From: Cutibacterium porci
Lineage (GTDB): Bacteria > Actinomycetota > Actinomycetes > Propionibacteriales > Propionibacteriaceae
Length of the DNA: 64,000 bases
NCBI RefSeq assembly: GCF_009696315.1
Contig: NZ_VUMG01000002.1
Location: forward strand, 620,001 to 684,000
Direction of reading: 5' to 3'
Part shown: positions 9,772 through 21,755 of the stretch, one piece after another
Layout: the number at the start of each line of letters is the position of its first letter
Numbering within the stretch: position 1 is the first letter of the stretch
Notes under the pieces: model-generated
Databases searched by the model: none
Told to the model about the DNA's origin: nothing
What the model saw: only the letters and a program-made list of their open reading frames with translations
Position numbers and translations under genes: made by a program

Positions 9772-9805
9772 GACGGCCCCGCGCCCGCATGGGCACGGGG
9801 CCGTC
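9772..9805 (-). terminator. Strong hairpin between gap and pgk
   Basis: Near-perfect 15-bp stem (GACGGCCCCGCGCCC with GGGCACGGGGCCGTC, one wobble) and a 4-base loop just after the gap stop. It would terminate or attenuate transcription from gap into pgk or protect the gap mRNA 3' end. No U tract. Confidence 0.65.
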
Positions 9806-9825
9806 ATCAGCTCACGATGGTGAGA

Positions 9826-10965
<1,140 letters not shown>

Positions 10966-11066
10966 TCAGGTCGACGCACAAATGACCAGAAGGTTGCGCT
11001 GATGACTTCCCAAGTGGGAATGGAATCGGTCTTAAATTGCACGGCACAACTGCGCTGTAACGCCTT

Positions 11067-12056
11067 TCAGGCGCGATCATCACGCATCTCTGGTGGAAGG
11101 CTCTCCAGAGTCGTCGGCTCCCCATTGCTTCGCGCCGTCTTGTCGGCAAGGGCCAACAAGCGGCGAATCCGCCCAGCAATCGCATCTTTCGTCAACGGAG
11201 GCTGGTGAACTTTACCCAATTCCTCCAAACTGGCATTTCGGTGCTCAAGTCGAAGTCGACCCGCCTCTCGCAGATGGTCTGGAACAGAATCCCCCAGAAT
11301 TTCTAGCGCCCGTTCCACCCGCGCACTCGCAGTAACGGCGGCTCGCGCAGAGCGACGGAGATTAGCGTCGTCGAAATTAGCCAACCGATTAGCAGACGCC
11401 CGTACCTCTCGACGCAACCGACGGTCTTCCCAAGCCAGTACGGATTCGTGAGCCCCCATCTGGGTGAGCATCGCCGAGATAGCGTCCCCATCGCGGATCG
11501 TCACCCGGTAGACGTGGCGAGACTCACGCTGCTTCGCGACAATGTCCAGACGCCGAGCAGCTCCAGTGAGGGCCATAGCGGCTTCCTCACCGGGAGCGGT
11601 GATTTCCATCGCCATCGAACGTCCGGGTTCGGTGAGCGATCCGCGGGCTAAGAACGCTCCGCGCCATGCTGCCGCCTGACAGCATCGTCCGCCACCGACG
11701 ACGGACACTGGAAGACCCCGCACCGGGCGCCCACGACGGTCAAGCAGCCCGGTGAGACGAGCCAAATCGGCGCCACCACGCACCATTCTCACGAGGTAGC
11801 GGGTGTTGTTGTGCAAGCCGGCACCATTGACGACCACGAGGTCAGTGTCGAGTCCGAAAACCTCCTGAATGGATTGACGCAATCGACGTGCGGCTCCTCC
11901 GGTATCGACCTCCGCCTCGATCGTGAGGTGGCGATGCTGCACCAGGTGAATGCCACCTGCGAATCGCAGGGTAGCCGCGATCTCCGCCCGACGGCAGCAC
12001 AGTTTCTGTACCGGCACCGTCGCGAGTTCGTTCTTCACCTGCAGGGTGAGCGCCAT
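11067..12056 (-). CDS. whiA: DNA-binding protein WhiA
   Basis: A 329-residue WhiA protein: an N-terminal LAGLIDADG-like domain without nuclease function ([23 protein letters not shown]) and a C-terminal helix-turn-helix ([30 protein letters not shown]). WhiA is needed for division or sporulation control in Streptomyces and binds upstream of division genes. It is downstream of yvcK and rapZ in the conserved rapZ-yvcK-whiA order. The preceding 55 bases hold no other gene. Confidence 0.95.
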   Translation of the reverse strand: MALTLQVKNELATVPVQKLCCRRAEIAATLRFAGGIHLVQHRHLTIEAEVDTGGAARRLRQSIQEVFGLDTDLVVVNGAGLHNNTRYLVRMVRGGADLARLTGLLDRRGRPVRGLPVSVVGGGRCCQAAAWRGAFLARGSLTEPGRSMAMEITAPGEEAAMALTGAARRLDIVAKQRESRHVYRVTIRDGDAISAMLTQMGAHESVLAWEDRRLRREVRASANRLANFDDANLRRSARAAVTASARVERALEILGDSVPDHLREAGRLRLEHRNASLEELGKVHQPPLTKDAIAGRIRRLLALADKTARSNGEPTTLESLPPEMRDDRA

Positions 12057-12112
12057 GTGGGTCTAGCCTCCGGAAGGGTAAACGGGAATAACAAGGTGAT
12101 CTTAGGCGACAA

Positions 12113-13075
12113 TCAGCGGGGCTGAACTCCCATGATGTTGGCATACGCTGACGCCAACCTCAGCGGATCATGCCGAGCCGAACCATCACGCATAGCGAGA
12201 TCGTCAACGACGATGTCTGCGCCGAGATTGCGCGCATACGCTTCCAGATGAGGGTCCTGTCCGGCAAACCCGCGATCGACGAGAATGACATCGAAACGCA
12301 TCCGCGGCTCATGCTCCGCGATGACCTCCAAATGACGTGCTGGGCTAAACCCATCAGTTTCGTCAGCACCGGAGACGTTGAGAGTGAGGATCTTCCGTGC
12401 CTTCGATTCAAGAATTGCGTCGACGATCTGCGGGACGAGCAGGTGAGGCATGACAGATGTGAACCATGAGCCTGGACCAAGTACGAGGTTGTCAGACGCA
12501 CGAATCGCCTCCAGTGCCTGCGGACACGCATCCGGTTCAGACGGTGCTAGCGCCACTTTCAGGACCTCTGCCCGGGTCTTCGCGACGGTGGCCTGACCAG
12601 TCAAGGTGTATTCCTCATCCGGCCGGTTCGGATCAAGACCGACGACCTGAGCGCTGATGTCCAGCGGTGTGAGGGACATCGGCAAGACGCGCCCACGAAC
12701 GTCGAGGAGCTGACCCACCATGTCAAGACCGGAGACCGGGTCACCAAGTTCTTGCCACAATCCGGCAATCAGTAGGTTGCCAATGGCGTGACCGGCGAGT
12801 TCGCCGGTGCCATTAAATCGAGCCTGCAGAACTTCAGCCCATGTGCGACCTAACCGGTCGTCGGCACACAAGGCGGCGAGAGCCCGGCGCAGATCCCCGG
12901 GGGGCAAAATGTCGAACTCTTCGCGTAACCGGCCTGAAGACCCGCCGTTATCAGCGACGGTGACAACAGCGGTCAGATTGTCAGTAAGTCGGCGCAGTGC
13001 TCGCAGCGAAACGGCCAGCCCGTGTCCGCCGCCGAATGCAGTGACGACCGGCAGCGTGGAGGGGGTTGACACCAT
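12113..13075 (-). CDS. yvcK: YvcK/CofD-like protein (gluconeogenesis factor family)
   Basis: Member of the YvcK/CuvA group, which binds UDP-sugars and controls peptidoglycan precursor flow. Visible: the nucleotide-binding TAFGGGHGLAVSLRALRR, the ADNGGSSGRLR block and GDLRRAL. The chosen ATG at 13073-13075 (320 residues) lies 6 bases after AAGGA; an ATG two codons earlier overlaps the rapZ stop as ATGA but is too close to the SD. The reading frame continues upstream inside rapZ without coding meaning. Confidence 0.92.
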   Translation of the reverse strand: MVSTPSTLPVVTAFGGGHGLAVSLRALRRLTDNLTAVVTVADNGGSSGRLREEFDILPPGDLRRALAALCADDRLGRTWAEVLQARFNGTGELAGHAIGNLLIAGLWQELGDPVSGLDMVGQLLDVRGRVLPMSLTPLDISAQVVGLDPNRPDEEYTLTGQATVAKTRAEVLKVALAPSEPDACPQALEAIRASDNLVLGPGSWFTSVMPHLLVPQIVDAILESKARKILTLNVSGADETDGFSPARHLEVIAEHEPRMRFDVILVDRGFAGQDPHLEAYARNLGADIVVDDLAMRDGSARHDPLRLASAYANIMGVQPR

Positions 13076-13077
13076 CG

Positions 13078-13953
13078 TCATTCCTTCCCGAGATCTCGAT
13101 GCAGGACGGTGGTGCGGTGCCCGCGAGCCGCTAGTCGAGCGGACAACTCTTCGGACATGGCGGTACTGCGATGCTTTCCGCCCGTGCAACCAACGGCCAC
13201 CGTGACCTGCTTCTTGCCTTCCCGAAGATACCCCGGAGCCATACCAATCAGGAGCTCTTCAACTCGGTCGATGAATTCTCTAGCGCCAGCTTGGGCCATG
13301 ACATACGACGCAACGTCAGAGGACAGGCCCGTCTTAGGACGCAGCTCAGGAACCCAATACGGGTTCGGCAAAAAACGAACGTCAAAGACGAGGTCGGCGT
13401 CAATCGGGACACCGCGCTTGAACCCGAAAGACATCACCTGGAATGCCAGCCCTTCGTCAGTCCCCTCAGCGAAGGCGTGGTCGATGCGTTGGGCTAGCTG
13501 GCGGGCGGTAATCGAGGTGGTGTCGATGACGAGATCAGCTTCGGCCCGCAGGTCGGACAGCATTCTCCGTTCCAGGGCAACGGCGTCGAGTAGATGGCCA
13601 CCTTGCTGTAGCGGCAATGGGCGACGACTGGACTCCTGACGGCGCACAATCGTTTCATCAGAGGCCTCCAAGAAGACAATGGCAGGCTCTATTTCGCGCT
13701 CGTCAAGGGCATCGACGGCCACTGTCAAGGTGTCGAACATGGTGCGGCTGCGCACATCGAGGACTACCGCCAGACGATCAATGTCATTGGCGGAGATTTC
13801 GTCAACAAGGGCACCCAGCATGGCGGGCGGAAGATTGTCGACGACGTACCAGCCGAGGTCCTCCATGGCGTGGGCCGCCGTACGACGACCAGCACCGGAA
13901 ATACCGGTGATGATGACAACTCGTGGGGTCTTCGTCGTCTGCTCGGTGCTCAC
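13078..13953 (-). CDS. rapZ: RNase adapter protein RapZ / YvcJ family NTPase
   Basis: A 291-residue P-loop protein. The Walker A region reads GISGAGRRTAA with Arg in place of the usual Lys, as in other actinobacterial members. The C-terminal domain carries the conserved GCTGGKHRS. In E. coli RapZ delivers the sRNA GlmZ to RNase E and senses glucosamine-6-phosphate; in Gram-positives the partner is uncertain. Sits between uvrC and yvcK, all minus strand. Confidence 0.94.
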   Translation of the reverse strand: MSTEQTTKTPRVVIITGISGAGRRTAAHAMEDLGWYVVDNLPPAMLGALVDEISANDIDRLAVVLDVRSRTMFDTLTVAVDALDEREIEPAIVFLEASDETIVRRQESSRRPLPLQQGGHLLDAVALERRMLSDLRAEADLVIDTTSITARQLAQRIDHAFAEGTDEGLAFQVMSFGFKRGVPIDADLVFDVRFLPNPYWVPELRPKTGLSSDVASYVMAQAGAREFIDRVEELLIGMAPGYLREGKKQVTVAVGCTGGKHRSTAMSEELSARLAARGHRTTVLHRDLGKE

Positions 13954-13974
13954 GGCTCAAGGGTAGTGCCGTTA

Positions 13975-15990
13975 TCACCCCTCATCCGGGCCGTCAGCGT
14001 CAACAATTTCACCAGTAGCGGTATTAATGGCCTCAGCTGGCGTGTTCTGTGAGAGGGCCGCAATAACCTCGCCGGCTAATTTCGGCCCGAAGCCTGGCAC
14101 TTCCGCGATGTCATCAACGGTGGCCTTTCGTAGCGCCCGCACCGATCCAAAGTGAGAGATAAGCGATTTGCGTCGAACCTCCCCTAACCCGGGCACGCCG
14201 TCGAGGACGGACTCCACCATGGCCTTAGACCGCTTCGAGCGGTGAAAGGTAATAGCAAAACGGTGCGCCTCGTCGCGTAAACGCTGTAACAGATAAAGCC
14301 CTTCGGAGGTTCGCGGCAAAATAACCGGCCATTCCTCACCAGGAAGCCACACTTCCTCCAGACGTTTAGCCAGGCCACATAACGCGATTTCATCGTCCAA
14401 TCCGAACTCCTCAAGCACCTGTTGGGCAGCATGTACCTGAGGTTCACCACCATCGACAACGATGAGGTGCGGTGCGTAGGCGAATTTCCGAGGGGCGCCG
14501 GTGGTTGGATCAATGAGGGACCCGACGTCACCGTCAGGTGTTTGGGCAGCAGCCATAGCATCGCGATCCTCAACGAGACGACGCAACCGACGGGACAGCA
14601 CCTCGTGCATTGCGGCGAAATCGTCAGACCCTTCAAAGCCCTTGATGATGAAACGACGGTATTCAGACTTGCGGGGCATGCCGTCTTCGAAAACGACCAT
14701 GGACCCGACGACGTGCGTGCCCTGAATATGGGAGATGTCGTATGACTCCATCCGCAATGGGGCACGGTCCAAACCGAGTGCTTCCTGGATGTCCTCAAGA
14801 GCGCGGGTACGAGTGGCGAGGTCAGAGGCCCTCTTAAGCTTATGCTGAGCAAGGGTTTCCTGGGCATTGCGGGTGACGGTGTCCATGAGGGTCGCTTTGT
14901 CGCCGCGACGCGGGACGCGAATCTCGACGTGGGAGCCCCGCTCAGAGCTGAGGATCGTCGCCATGACGTCAGTGTTCGTGGGGGTGACCGAGACAAGCAC
15001 CAGCGGCGGAATCGCATTTCCGCGCCCGTCGTCGCGGATCTGGCCGTCGCTGGCATTGACGCCGTACAACTGGGTAAGGAACGTCTCCATGAGTTCGGCC
15101 TCGCCGGCGTCATCGGCGCGATCGGCGACCCAACCACGTTCGCCACGAATGCGGCCACCTCGAACATGGAAGATTTTGACGCCGACCTCCAGCGGATCAA
15201 GGGCCATCGAGATCACGTCAGCGTCGGTGCCGTCACCAAGGACCACAGCATTGCGCTCTAAAGTTTTCGATAGCGCACCCAGGGAATCTCGGATGACCGC
15301 AGCGCGTTCGAATTCGAGATTTTCAGCCGCCTCCGCCATCTCAGATTCGAGCCGCTTGACGATTTTCGTCGTGCGCCCGGCCATAAAATCACAGAACTCA
15401 TCAGCGATAGTGCGATGATCCTCGGGTGAAATCCGCCCCACACAGGGGGCCGAACACTTACCGATATATCCAAGCAGGCAGGGGCGACCCTGGTTTTTCG
15501 CACGATTGAAAACCCCCGTCGAGCATGACCGCATCGGAAACACCCGCAGCAAAGTCTCGACGGTGTCACGAATCGCCCAAGCCTGACCGAAGGGTCCAAA
15601 ATAACGCCACCCTTTGTGGTGTGCACCACGTCCGACAAAGACACGCGGGTACTCATCGGTCCAGGTGAAGCACAACCACGGATACGACTTGTCGTCGCGG
15701 TACATGACATTGAACCGCGGATCGAACTCCTTGATCCAGGTGTACTCCAGCTGGAGCGACTCAACTTCATTCTGAACGACAGTCCACTGGACGTGGGCTG
15801 CGGTCGTCACCATCCGCTGTGTTCGAGGATGAAGAGCCGAAATATCCTGAAAATACGAGTTCAGCCGGTTACGCAAGTTCTTAGCCTTGCCAACATAAAT
15901 CACCTGGCCATGCTCATCACTAAAGCGGTACACACCCGGCTGGGTAGGAATCGTTCCCGGGGCGGGGCGGTAACTCGACGGATCAGCCAT
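13975..15990 (-). CDS. uvrC: Excinuclease ABC subunit C
   Basis: Makes both incisions around the lesion in nucleotide excision repair. In order along 671 residues: the GIY-YIG nuclease domain ([20 protein letters not shown], about 15-50), the UVR helix pair (about 205-240), the RNase H-like 5' nuclease ([20 protein letters not shown]) and the C-terminal helix-hairpin-helix ([19 protein letters not shown]). All are intact. Head of the uvrC-rapZ-yvcK-whiA run. Confidence 0.97.
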   Translation of the reverse strand: MADPSSYRPAPGTIPTQPGVYRFSDEHGQVIYVGKAKNLRNRLNSYFQDISALHPRTQRMVTTAAHVQWTVVQNEVESLQLEYTWIKEFDPRFNVMYRDDKSYPWLCFTWTDEYPRVFVGRGAHHKGWRYFGPFGQAWAIRDTVETLLRVFPMRSCSTGVFNRAKNQGRPCLLGYIGKCSAPCVGRISPEDHRTIADEFCDFMAGRTTKIVKRLESEMAEAAENLEFERAAVIRDSLGALSKTLERNAVVLGDGTDADVISMALDPLEVGVKIFHVRGGRIRGERGWVADRADDAGEAELMETFLTQLYGVNASDGQIRDDGRGNAIPPLVLVSVTPTNTDVMATILSSERGSHVEIRVPRRGDKATLMDTVTRNAQETLAQHKLKRASDLATRTRALEDIQEALGLDRAPLRMESYDISHIQGTHVVGSMVVFEDGMPRKSEYRRFIIKGFEGSDDFAAMHEVLSRRLRRLVEDRDAMAAAQTPDGDVGSLIDPTTGAPRKFAYAPHLIVVDGGEPQVHAAQQVLEEFGLDDEIALCGLAKRLEEVWLPGEEWPVILPRTSEGLYLLQRLRDEAHRFAITFHRSKRSKAMVESVLDGVPGLGEVRRKSLISHFGSVRALRKATVDDIAEVPGFGPKLAGEVIAALSQNTPAEAINTATGEIVDADGPDEG

Positions 15991-16062
15991 AGGGTGAACT
16001 CTAGGCGCGGGCTGACGCCGAGGACGTACGCTTGAAGACGGCGCATGGTGATAGAGGTTGCC

Positions 16063-16980
16063 CTACCGACGATGGCGGGGGCGTAACCGACCGGGCGGCA
16101 GAGGCGGGGCGGGCAGGCGTTGCCCCGTTCCCTCGTACCCCACAACCTCGCCAAAGCGCTCATGCCCGGCCTCATACTGTCCGCGCGCCAGGGCTACATA
16201 TTCATGATCGGGGCCAATGAAGTTCCACCACATCACAATCTCGTCATCGAAAGGTTCCCCGCCTAGCAGAATTGCTCGTGCTGGGTCGGGCCCAGCAACC
16301 ATTGCAAGAGCCGTCATGCCGGTGTCGACGTACCCAAGCTCACCACGGTTCAAGTGCTGGCCCTCGAAAGTAATCTCCCCCGTGTCAACAAGGACGGCAT
16401 GCTCGAAATCCTCCCTCACGTTCAGGGAAAGACGTTGACCCGGATCGATATTCAGCTCGACGCCTAGCAGCGGACTGTGGGTGACAATGGGGGAAGCATC
16501 AATTCCAAGCAACTCCCCGACGAATACCAAGGCGCTACCCCCATCAAGACGTTTGGGCGCCGGAACGTAATGCTGGAACGCACGGGCGGTGTCCCGGAAA
16601 CGTTCCGGCAGCGCAATCCAAAGCTGGACTCCGTGCAGCACCTTTGAATCGGCAGTAGAGACCTCTGAGTGCATGATGCCGTGCCCAGAGGTCATGAGAT
16701 TGATCTCACCAGGATGAATGGTGGAACTCACTCCCGCGGAATCGTGGTGGCTAATGTGCCCCTGAAACAACCAACTGACGGTCTGCAACCCCGTATGGGG
16801 ATGGGGCGGTACATCCATCCTCGCCTCCGCTGAGGTCATGACGTCAGGGCCGTAATGATCAACGAAACACCACGCGCCAACGAAGGGGCGCCGCCGATGA
16901 GGAAGAGTACGACGCACTCGCGTACCCGTCTGCCTGCTGAGTTCTACAACACGTGGTGTGATTATCTGGACCTCAGTCAT
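16063..16980 (-). CDS. Pirin family protein
   Basis: A 305-residue bicupin. The metal-binding histidines are visible in PPHPHTGLQTVSW and the His/Glu pair in TSGHGIMHSE, as in pirins and YhhW. YhhW oxidises quercetin in vitro, but physiological roles vary and none can be assigned here. Monocistronic, divergent from the histidine phosphatase gene across a 480-base gap. No SD before the ATG (CGATGTTCCT), possibly a leaderless or weak start. Confidence 0.92.
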   Translation of the reverse strand: MTEVQIITPRVVELSRQTGTRVRRTLPHRRRPFVGAWCFVDHYGPDVMTSAEARMDVPPHPHTGLQTVSWLFQGHISHHDSAGVSSTIHPGEINLMTSGHGIMHSEVSTADSKVLHGVQLWIALPERFRDTARAFQHYVPAPKRLDGGSALVFVGELLGIDASPIVTHSPLLGVELNIDPGQRLSLNVREDFEHAVLVDTGEITFEGQHLNRGELGYVDTGMTALAMVAGPDPARAILLGGEPFDDEIVMWWNFIGPDHEYVALARGQYEAGHERFGEVVGYEGTGQRLPAPPLPPGRLRPRHRR

Positions 16981-17463
16981 AGGAACATCGTGTCACCACA
17001 AACCATCGGTGTGTAATGTACCGCGAAAATCATGACGTCCAGCTACTGTGGTTGACCGAGCATCGGCGGAGCGCGTCACGGATTATCGTGGCCGTCTTCC
17101 TTACTCGCCGCTGTCCACACATCATCGAGTTGAAGATGGAGACATAGTACCCACACCGGTTACAGAGGTGAGACTTTCATCGCATTCTCAATACCCAGAC
17201 CCCGCGTATTGAAGATTTGAGGGAATGTCGTATCTCTTGCCAGATCAAACCGACGCCCTCTTCGTTGCTGCATGTAATGTCGCTCCTCTCGGCGTCATAA
17301 AAAGCATGGCTGTCGCGTCTCGAATTCTCTTTAAATTAATATTTTGGCGTTCGTACGTTCGGTTCCAGGAAGATATCAGGACGCCGTCAATCCCAGAGAC
17401 GAAAAAATGAGTATCTCCACCGATGCGTCGGCCTTCGTCAGACCCCGCCGGTAGGCTGGCGTC
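16981..17463 (+). other. 483-base intergenic region, AT-richer than surroundings
   Basis: Separates two divergent genes and so should hold both promoters. Bases about 17280-17420 are clearly AT-richer, with TTTAAATTAATATTTTGG near 17329. Two short open frames exist on the plus strand (17016-17147, 43 codons; 17225-17410, 61 codons), but neither has a properly spaced SD or recognisable protein features. I see no RNA gene. Confidence 0.5.
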
Positions 17464-18210
17464 GTGCATCTTCTCCTCATTCGTCACGGCCAGTCAGAGA
17501 ACAATGCCAACGCGGCAAAATCCGTCGAAGCCTACCGCGCAGGGCGCAAACCTGACCCCGAGCTAACCGACCTCGGGCGGCGTCAGGCAGAGGCTCTCGG
17601 GACATGGATCGGATCGGTCTCCCCACGGCCAACCACGCTGTATTCCTCCCCCATGATGCGCACTATCCAGACGGCCGCCCCAGTCGCGGATGCTCTCGAC
17701 CTTCCTGTCATCGTCAATGACCTCATCTTCGAGCGGCCTGGACCAGTTCAGATCGTTGACGGCGTCGAAACCGGCCATCCCGGGTCGCCACTGTCGGCCC
17801 TGTCGGCCATCACCGACCGCGCCGTCTTCCCAGAGACGGTCACTGAGGAGGGCTGGCACGAGGCTCGGATCGAAACCGCAGCTGAGGCGGCGGATCGCGC
17901 CGGTCGTATCGCCACCTGGCTACGGGAAGCACACGACGACAATGAGTGCATCGCTCTGGTGGCCCACGGTGCCATCGGATCACTGCTCCTGTTGCATCTC
18001 ATCGCCCCGCAGCTTGCCGCTGATCTGCGCAACTACCCGATCGGCAGCGAGCCACACTGGATCGGGCTTCACAACACCGCGACGTCCATGATCGAACTGC
18101 ACCCACATGGATACGAGGTGCATTGGATCAATCGGGTGGACCACCTGATTGAGGCGGGAATGGTTCACGGCGCCGTCGCCACGTCTACCGGCAACCCCGG
18201 TACCCGCTGA
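17464..18210 (+). CDS. Histidine phosphatase family protein
   Basis: A 248-residue phosphoglycerate-mutase-like phosphatase. The catalytic LIRHGQSENN is at residues 4-13, an acidic partner lies in FPETVTEEGWHE and the second histidine in VAHGAIGS. Starts at GTG 17464. The stop is 15 bases before the Rieske gene, so the two are probably co-transcribed. The substrate is unknown; the family covers mutases, phosphatases and sugar-phosphate hydrolases. Confidence 0.9.
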   Translation: MHLLLIRHGQSENNANAAKSVEAYRAGRKPDPELTDLGRRQAEALGTWIGSVSPRPTTLYSSPMMRTIQTAAPVADALDLPVIVNDLIFERPGPVQIVDGVETGHPGSPLSALSAITDRAVFPETVTEEGWHEARIETAAEAADRAGRIATWLREAHDDNECIALVAHGAIGSLLLLHLIAPQLAADLRNYPIGSEPHWIGLHNTATSMIELHPHGYEVHWINRVDHLIEAGMVHGAVATSTGNPGTR

Positions 18211-18225
18211 GCCCAGAGGAGAAAA

Positions 18226-18630
18226 ATGTCCCCCACTCGACGCGAGGTCCTGCGCACTGTTGGAAGTATCGCAGCCCTGGCCATGACCGGAACGGTCACC
18301 GGGTGCAACACGTTCCAGAACTCCAATGACGTTCACACCGGGCCGGCAACCGTGAGGACCGCAGACGTCCCGGTCGGCGGAGGACTCGTCATCGACAAGT
18401 CCAACTTCGTCGTCACCCAACCCACTAAGGGAACCTTTAAGGGATTTGTGCGGGTGTGCCCGCACGCTGGATGCCAAGTCGATGGCGTCCGTGACGGAGC
18501 GATCCTCTGCCCCTGTCACGGATCAAAGTTCGCCATCACTGATGGTCACGTCACCCAGGGCCCGGCTACTGCCGGTCTGGGTGAGGCCACGGTCACCGTG
18601 AAGGGTGACACCCTCACCATTAGCGGTTAG
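18226..18630 (+). CDS. Rieske 2Fe-2S protein, Tat-exported lipoprotein
   Basis: A 134-residue single-domain Rieske protein. Cluster ligands are Cys77 and His79 (CPHAGC) with Cys94 and His97 (CPCHGS); Cys82 and Cys96 would form the usual disulfide. The N-terminus SPTRREVLR with a hydrophobic stretch and VTGC (Cys27) looks like a Tat signal with lipobox, placing it on the outer face of the membrane. SD AGAGGAG precedes the ATG. It is not QcrA (no multi-TM N-terminus). The electron partner is unknown. Confidence 0.88.
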   Translation: MSPTRREVLRTVGSIAALAMTGTVTGCNTFQNSNDVHTGPATVRTADVPVGGGLVIDKSNFVVTQPTKGTFKGFVRVCPHAGCQVDGVRDGAILCPCHGSKFAITDGHVTQGPATAGLGEATVTVKGDTLTISG

Positions 18631-18648
18631 TGGTCATCCAGGCCCTTC

Positions 18649-21615
18649 TCAACGCGACCTCTTACCCGAGGCCTTTTTCTTGGTCTTCCTCTTGGCGGTG
18701 GTTTTCGTCGTCCCAGTGGTTGTTGGCTCCTCGATGAGTGCGGGCTCGTCTCGAACTGGCACCTCATGCCCGTCCAAGATTTCTGACAAGTACTGCCCCG
18801 TATAGGAACCCTCCACCGCGGCGACCTGCTCGGGAGACCCTTCGGCAACGACCGTACCGCCTCCGTTGCCCCCCTCAGGTCCCATATCAATGATCCAATC
18901 GGCAGTCTTAATGACATCCAGATTGTGCTCGATAACAAAGACCGAGTTGCCTTGGTCGACGAGACGTTGCAGCACTAAGAGCAGTTTGCGAATATCCTCG
19001 AAATGCAAACCAGTGGTCGGCTCGTCGAGGACGTAGAGCGTCCTACCCGTGGAACGTTTCTGCAGCTCGGAGGCCAACTTGATGCGCTGCGCCTCACCAC
19101 CGGAAAGAGTCGTCGCAGGCTGGCCCAGCCTGACATACCCTAGACCGACCTCGACGAGGGTCTGGAAATGTCGATGGATCGAGGAAATCGGTTCGAAAAA
19201 GGTACAGGCCTCCTCGATAGGCATGTCGAGAACGTCAGCGATTGTCTTACCCTTGTAATGAACTTCCAAAGTCTCGCGGTTGTACCGGGCGCCATGACAC
19301 ACTTCACAAGGAACATAGACGTCAGGAAGGAAGTTCATCTCGATCTTGATGGTGCCGTCACCCTGACAGTTCTCACAGCGGCCACCTTTAATATTGAAAG
19401 AAAACCGCCCCTGCTGGTAACCGCGCACCTTAGCTTCGGGAGTCTGGGCAAAGAGGGCACGAATTTTGTCAAAGACACCGGTATAGGTAGCTGGATTTGA
19501 CCTCGGCGTCCGCCCGATGGGCGACTGATCCACATGAATCACCTTGTCGATTTCCTCGACACCGGTGATCGTCTCATGCTTTCCCGGTATGGCCCTGGCG
19601 CCATGGATACGGTGCGCTAACGACGTGTAAAGGATCTGGTTGACCAATGTCGACTTGCCTGAACCACTCACCCCAGTGACGACGACGAGTTGCCCCAGCG
19701 GGAAAGTGACGTCCACTCCTTTGAGATTGTTCTCACGAGCCCCCTTGACGACGAGCTCGCGCCCAGTGCGGGGCCGTCGAGTCGCCGGCAACGGGATCGA
19801 CCTCTTGCCCGACAAGTAGGCACCAGTGACGGACCTCTCGCTAGCCAGTAGGTCATCAACAGTGCCCGACACGACGACCTCGCCGCCATGTTCGCCGGCA
19901 CCAGGGCCAACGTCGACAACCCAATCTGCGGTGCGAATAGTGTCCTCATCATGCTCAACAACGATGAGGGTGTTACCGAGATCTCGCAGTCTCACCAAGG
20001 TGTCAATGAGGCGTCGGTTATCGCGCTGATGCAACCCAATGGATGGCTCGTCAAGCACATACAGCACCCCGACTAGCCCCGAGCCGATTTGGGTGGCAAG
20101 CCGGATGCGTTGAGCCTCCCCACCTGACAACGACCCCGCAGACCGAGACAGGGTGAGGTAGTCCAGACCGACGTCGACAAGGAATCGCAGCCGGGCGCGG
20201 ACCTCCTTGATAACCCGCTCTGCGATGGTGGCTTCCCGCTCGGTAAGGGACAATGCGTTGAGAAATTCCGATGCCTCCCCAATAGACATGTCCGAGACTT
20301 CGGCGATATTTCGTCCGCCGACCGTTACTGCCAGACTCGTCGGCTTGAGACGCTTACCGTGGCAATCCCGACACGGGACTTCACGCAGGTACTGGCCCCA
20401 GCGGGAGCGTGCGGCATCTGTCTCGGCCTCGTCGTAGCGTCGACGTACATAGTGCAGCACCCCCTCATAATTCTGAGAGTACGTGCGCACCCGCCCGAAT
20501 CGGTTGCGGTACGAGACCATGACTGGATCGCCGTCCCCGTGCAACACCAATTTGCGTGCCTTAGCCGGCAGTTCGGACCACGGAAGAGCCGCGTCGAACC
20601 CATGATTCTCGCCCAACCCAGCAAAAACATGTTGATAGTGGTTAGCCACTCGCGGCCCAGACCACGGCGCAATGGCACCCTCGAGCAAACTAAGCCCAGA
20701 GTCGGGAACGACCAACTCCGGGTCGACCTCAAGGGTTGCGCCCAAACCAGAACACGTCGGGCAAGCGCCCCACGGTCCATTAAAGGAGAATTGACGCGGC
20801 TCCAGCTCCTCAATGTCGATGTCGTGCTGGTTAGGGCAGGCCATTGTTTCGGAGAAGCGGCGCTCTCGGTGCGGGTCTGACGGATCACGATCAACGAAAT
20901 CGATTCCGACGATGCCGTGGGCTAGCCCCAGCGCTGTCTCCACTGACTCGGTAAGGCGCTGCTTGGCCGACGGTTTGATTGCGATTCGATCGACGACGAC
21001 GTCGACGTCATGCTTGCGCTTCTTATCCAGCGGCGGCACTTGTCCAAGTCGATGAACGTCGCCATCAACGCGTACCCGGGTGAAACCGTCAGTTGTTAAT
21101 TGTCGAAATAGCTCAACGTACTCGCCTTTACGTCCGCGAATGACCGGGGCGAGGACCTGAAACTTGGTGCCTTCATCGAGAGCCATGAGACGATCGACGA
21201 TCTGTTGTGGAGTCTGACGACTGATGAGTTCACCACACACTGGACAATGCGGCTTGCCGATACGAGCCCACAGTAGACGCAAATAATCATGAATTTCTGT
21301 GATAGTACCGACGGTCGACCTCGGATTACGAGACGTTGACTTTTGGTCGATGGAAACTGCTGGACTGAGACCTTCAATGAAATCGACGTCGGGCTTATCC
21401 ATCTGGCCAAGAAATTGGCGTGCATACGACGAAAGAGACTCGACGTATCGACGCTGCCCTTCAGCGAAGATCGTGTCAAACGCAAGAGAGGACTTACCCG
21501 ATCCTGACAGACCGGTAAACACAATCATGGCGTCTCGGGGAAGGTCCAGATTGACATTGCGCAGGTTGTGTTCCCGGGCACCCCGGACGATGATGTGGTC
21601 ACTCACAGAAGCCAT
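18649..21615 (-). CDS. uvrA: Excinuclease ABC subunit A
   Basis: Damage-recognition ATPase of nucleotide excision repair. The two ABC modules carry Walker A motifs [11 protein letters not shown] and [11 protein letters not shown], signatures [13 protein letters not shown] and [13 protein letters not shown], and zinc-binding cysteines (CPVCGE, CPTCSG, CENCQG..CEVC). About 988 residues with a Lys/Arg-rich C-terminal tail ([17 protein letters not shown]). The start is uncertain: ATG 21613-21615 or GTG 21609, neither with a clear SD. Convergent with the Rieske gene, divergent from the MDMPI-like gene. Confidence 0.97.
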   Translation of the reverse strand: MASVSDHIIVRGAREHNLRNVNLDLPRDAMIVFTGLSGSGKSSLAFDTIFAEGQRRYVESLSSYARQFLGQMDKPDVDFIEGLSPAVSIDQKSTSRNPRSTVGTITEIHDYLRLLWARIGKPHCPVCGELISRQTPQQIVDRLMALDEGTKFQVLAPVIRGRKGEYVELFRQLTTDGFTRVRVDGDVHRLGQVPPLDKKRKHDVDVVVDRIAIKPSAKQRLTESVETALGLAHGIVGIDFVDRDPSDPHRERRFSETMACPNQHDIDIEELEPRQFSFNGPWGACPTCSGLGATLEVDPELVVPDSGLSLLEGAIAPWSGPRVANHYQHVFAGLGENHGFDAALPWSELPAKARKLVLHGDGDPVMVSYRNRFGRVRTYSQNYEGVLHYVRRRYDEAETDAARSRWGQYLREVPCRDCHGKRLKPTSLAVTVGGRNIAEVSDMSIGEASEFLNALSLTEREATIAERVIKEVRARLRFLVDVGLDYLTLSRSAGSLSGGEAQRIRLATQIGSGLVGVLYVLDEPSIGLHQRDNRRLIDTLVRLRDLGNTLIVVEHDEDTIRTADWVVDVGPGAGEHGGEVVVSGTVDDLLASERSVTGAYLSGKRSIPLPATRRPRTGRELVVKGARENNLKGVDVTFPLGQLVVVTGVSGSGKSTLVNQILYTSLAHRIHGARAIPGKHETITGVEEIDKVIHVDQSPIGRTPRSNPATYTGVFDKIRALFAQTPEAKVRGYQQGRFSFNIKGGRCENCQGDGTIKIEMNFLPDVYVPCEVCHGARYNRETLEVHYKGKTIADVLDMPIEEACTFFEPISSIHRHFQTLVEVGLGYVRLGQPATTLSGGEAQRIKLASELQKRSTGRTLYVLDEPTTGLHFEDIRKLLLVLQRLVDQGNSVFVIEHNLDVIKTADWIIDMGPEGGNGGGTVVAEGSPEQVAAVEGSYTGQYLSEILDGHEVPVRDEPALIEEPTTTGTTKTTAKRKTKKKASGKRSR

Positions 21616-21755
21616 CGTAGAGGCCAGCAAAGACAGATCCCGCCGTCTGCGCAGTTGGCAAAACGGAACACCCTGGCCTCTCCCACTGCTGTGAAACTGA
21701 CTCTCTTGCGTCGCTCATCTGGCGTGTTCCATCCCATAGCATTAGGTTGGGTAGC

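Noticed and set aside
13078-13953. Walker A Lys-to-Arg change in RapZ as an inactivating mutation
   Set aside because: Arg at this position is usual in actinobacterial members as I recall them, so it is not a defect.
17225-17410. 61-codon hypothetical gene
   Set aside because: GAGGGA directly abuts the ATG (no spacing), composition is intergenic-like and nothing is recognisable.
21616-21755. SOS/LexA box in the uvrA divergent region
   Set aside because: Only half sites (GGAACA, GTTCC) at wrong spacing.
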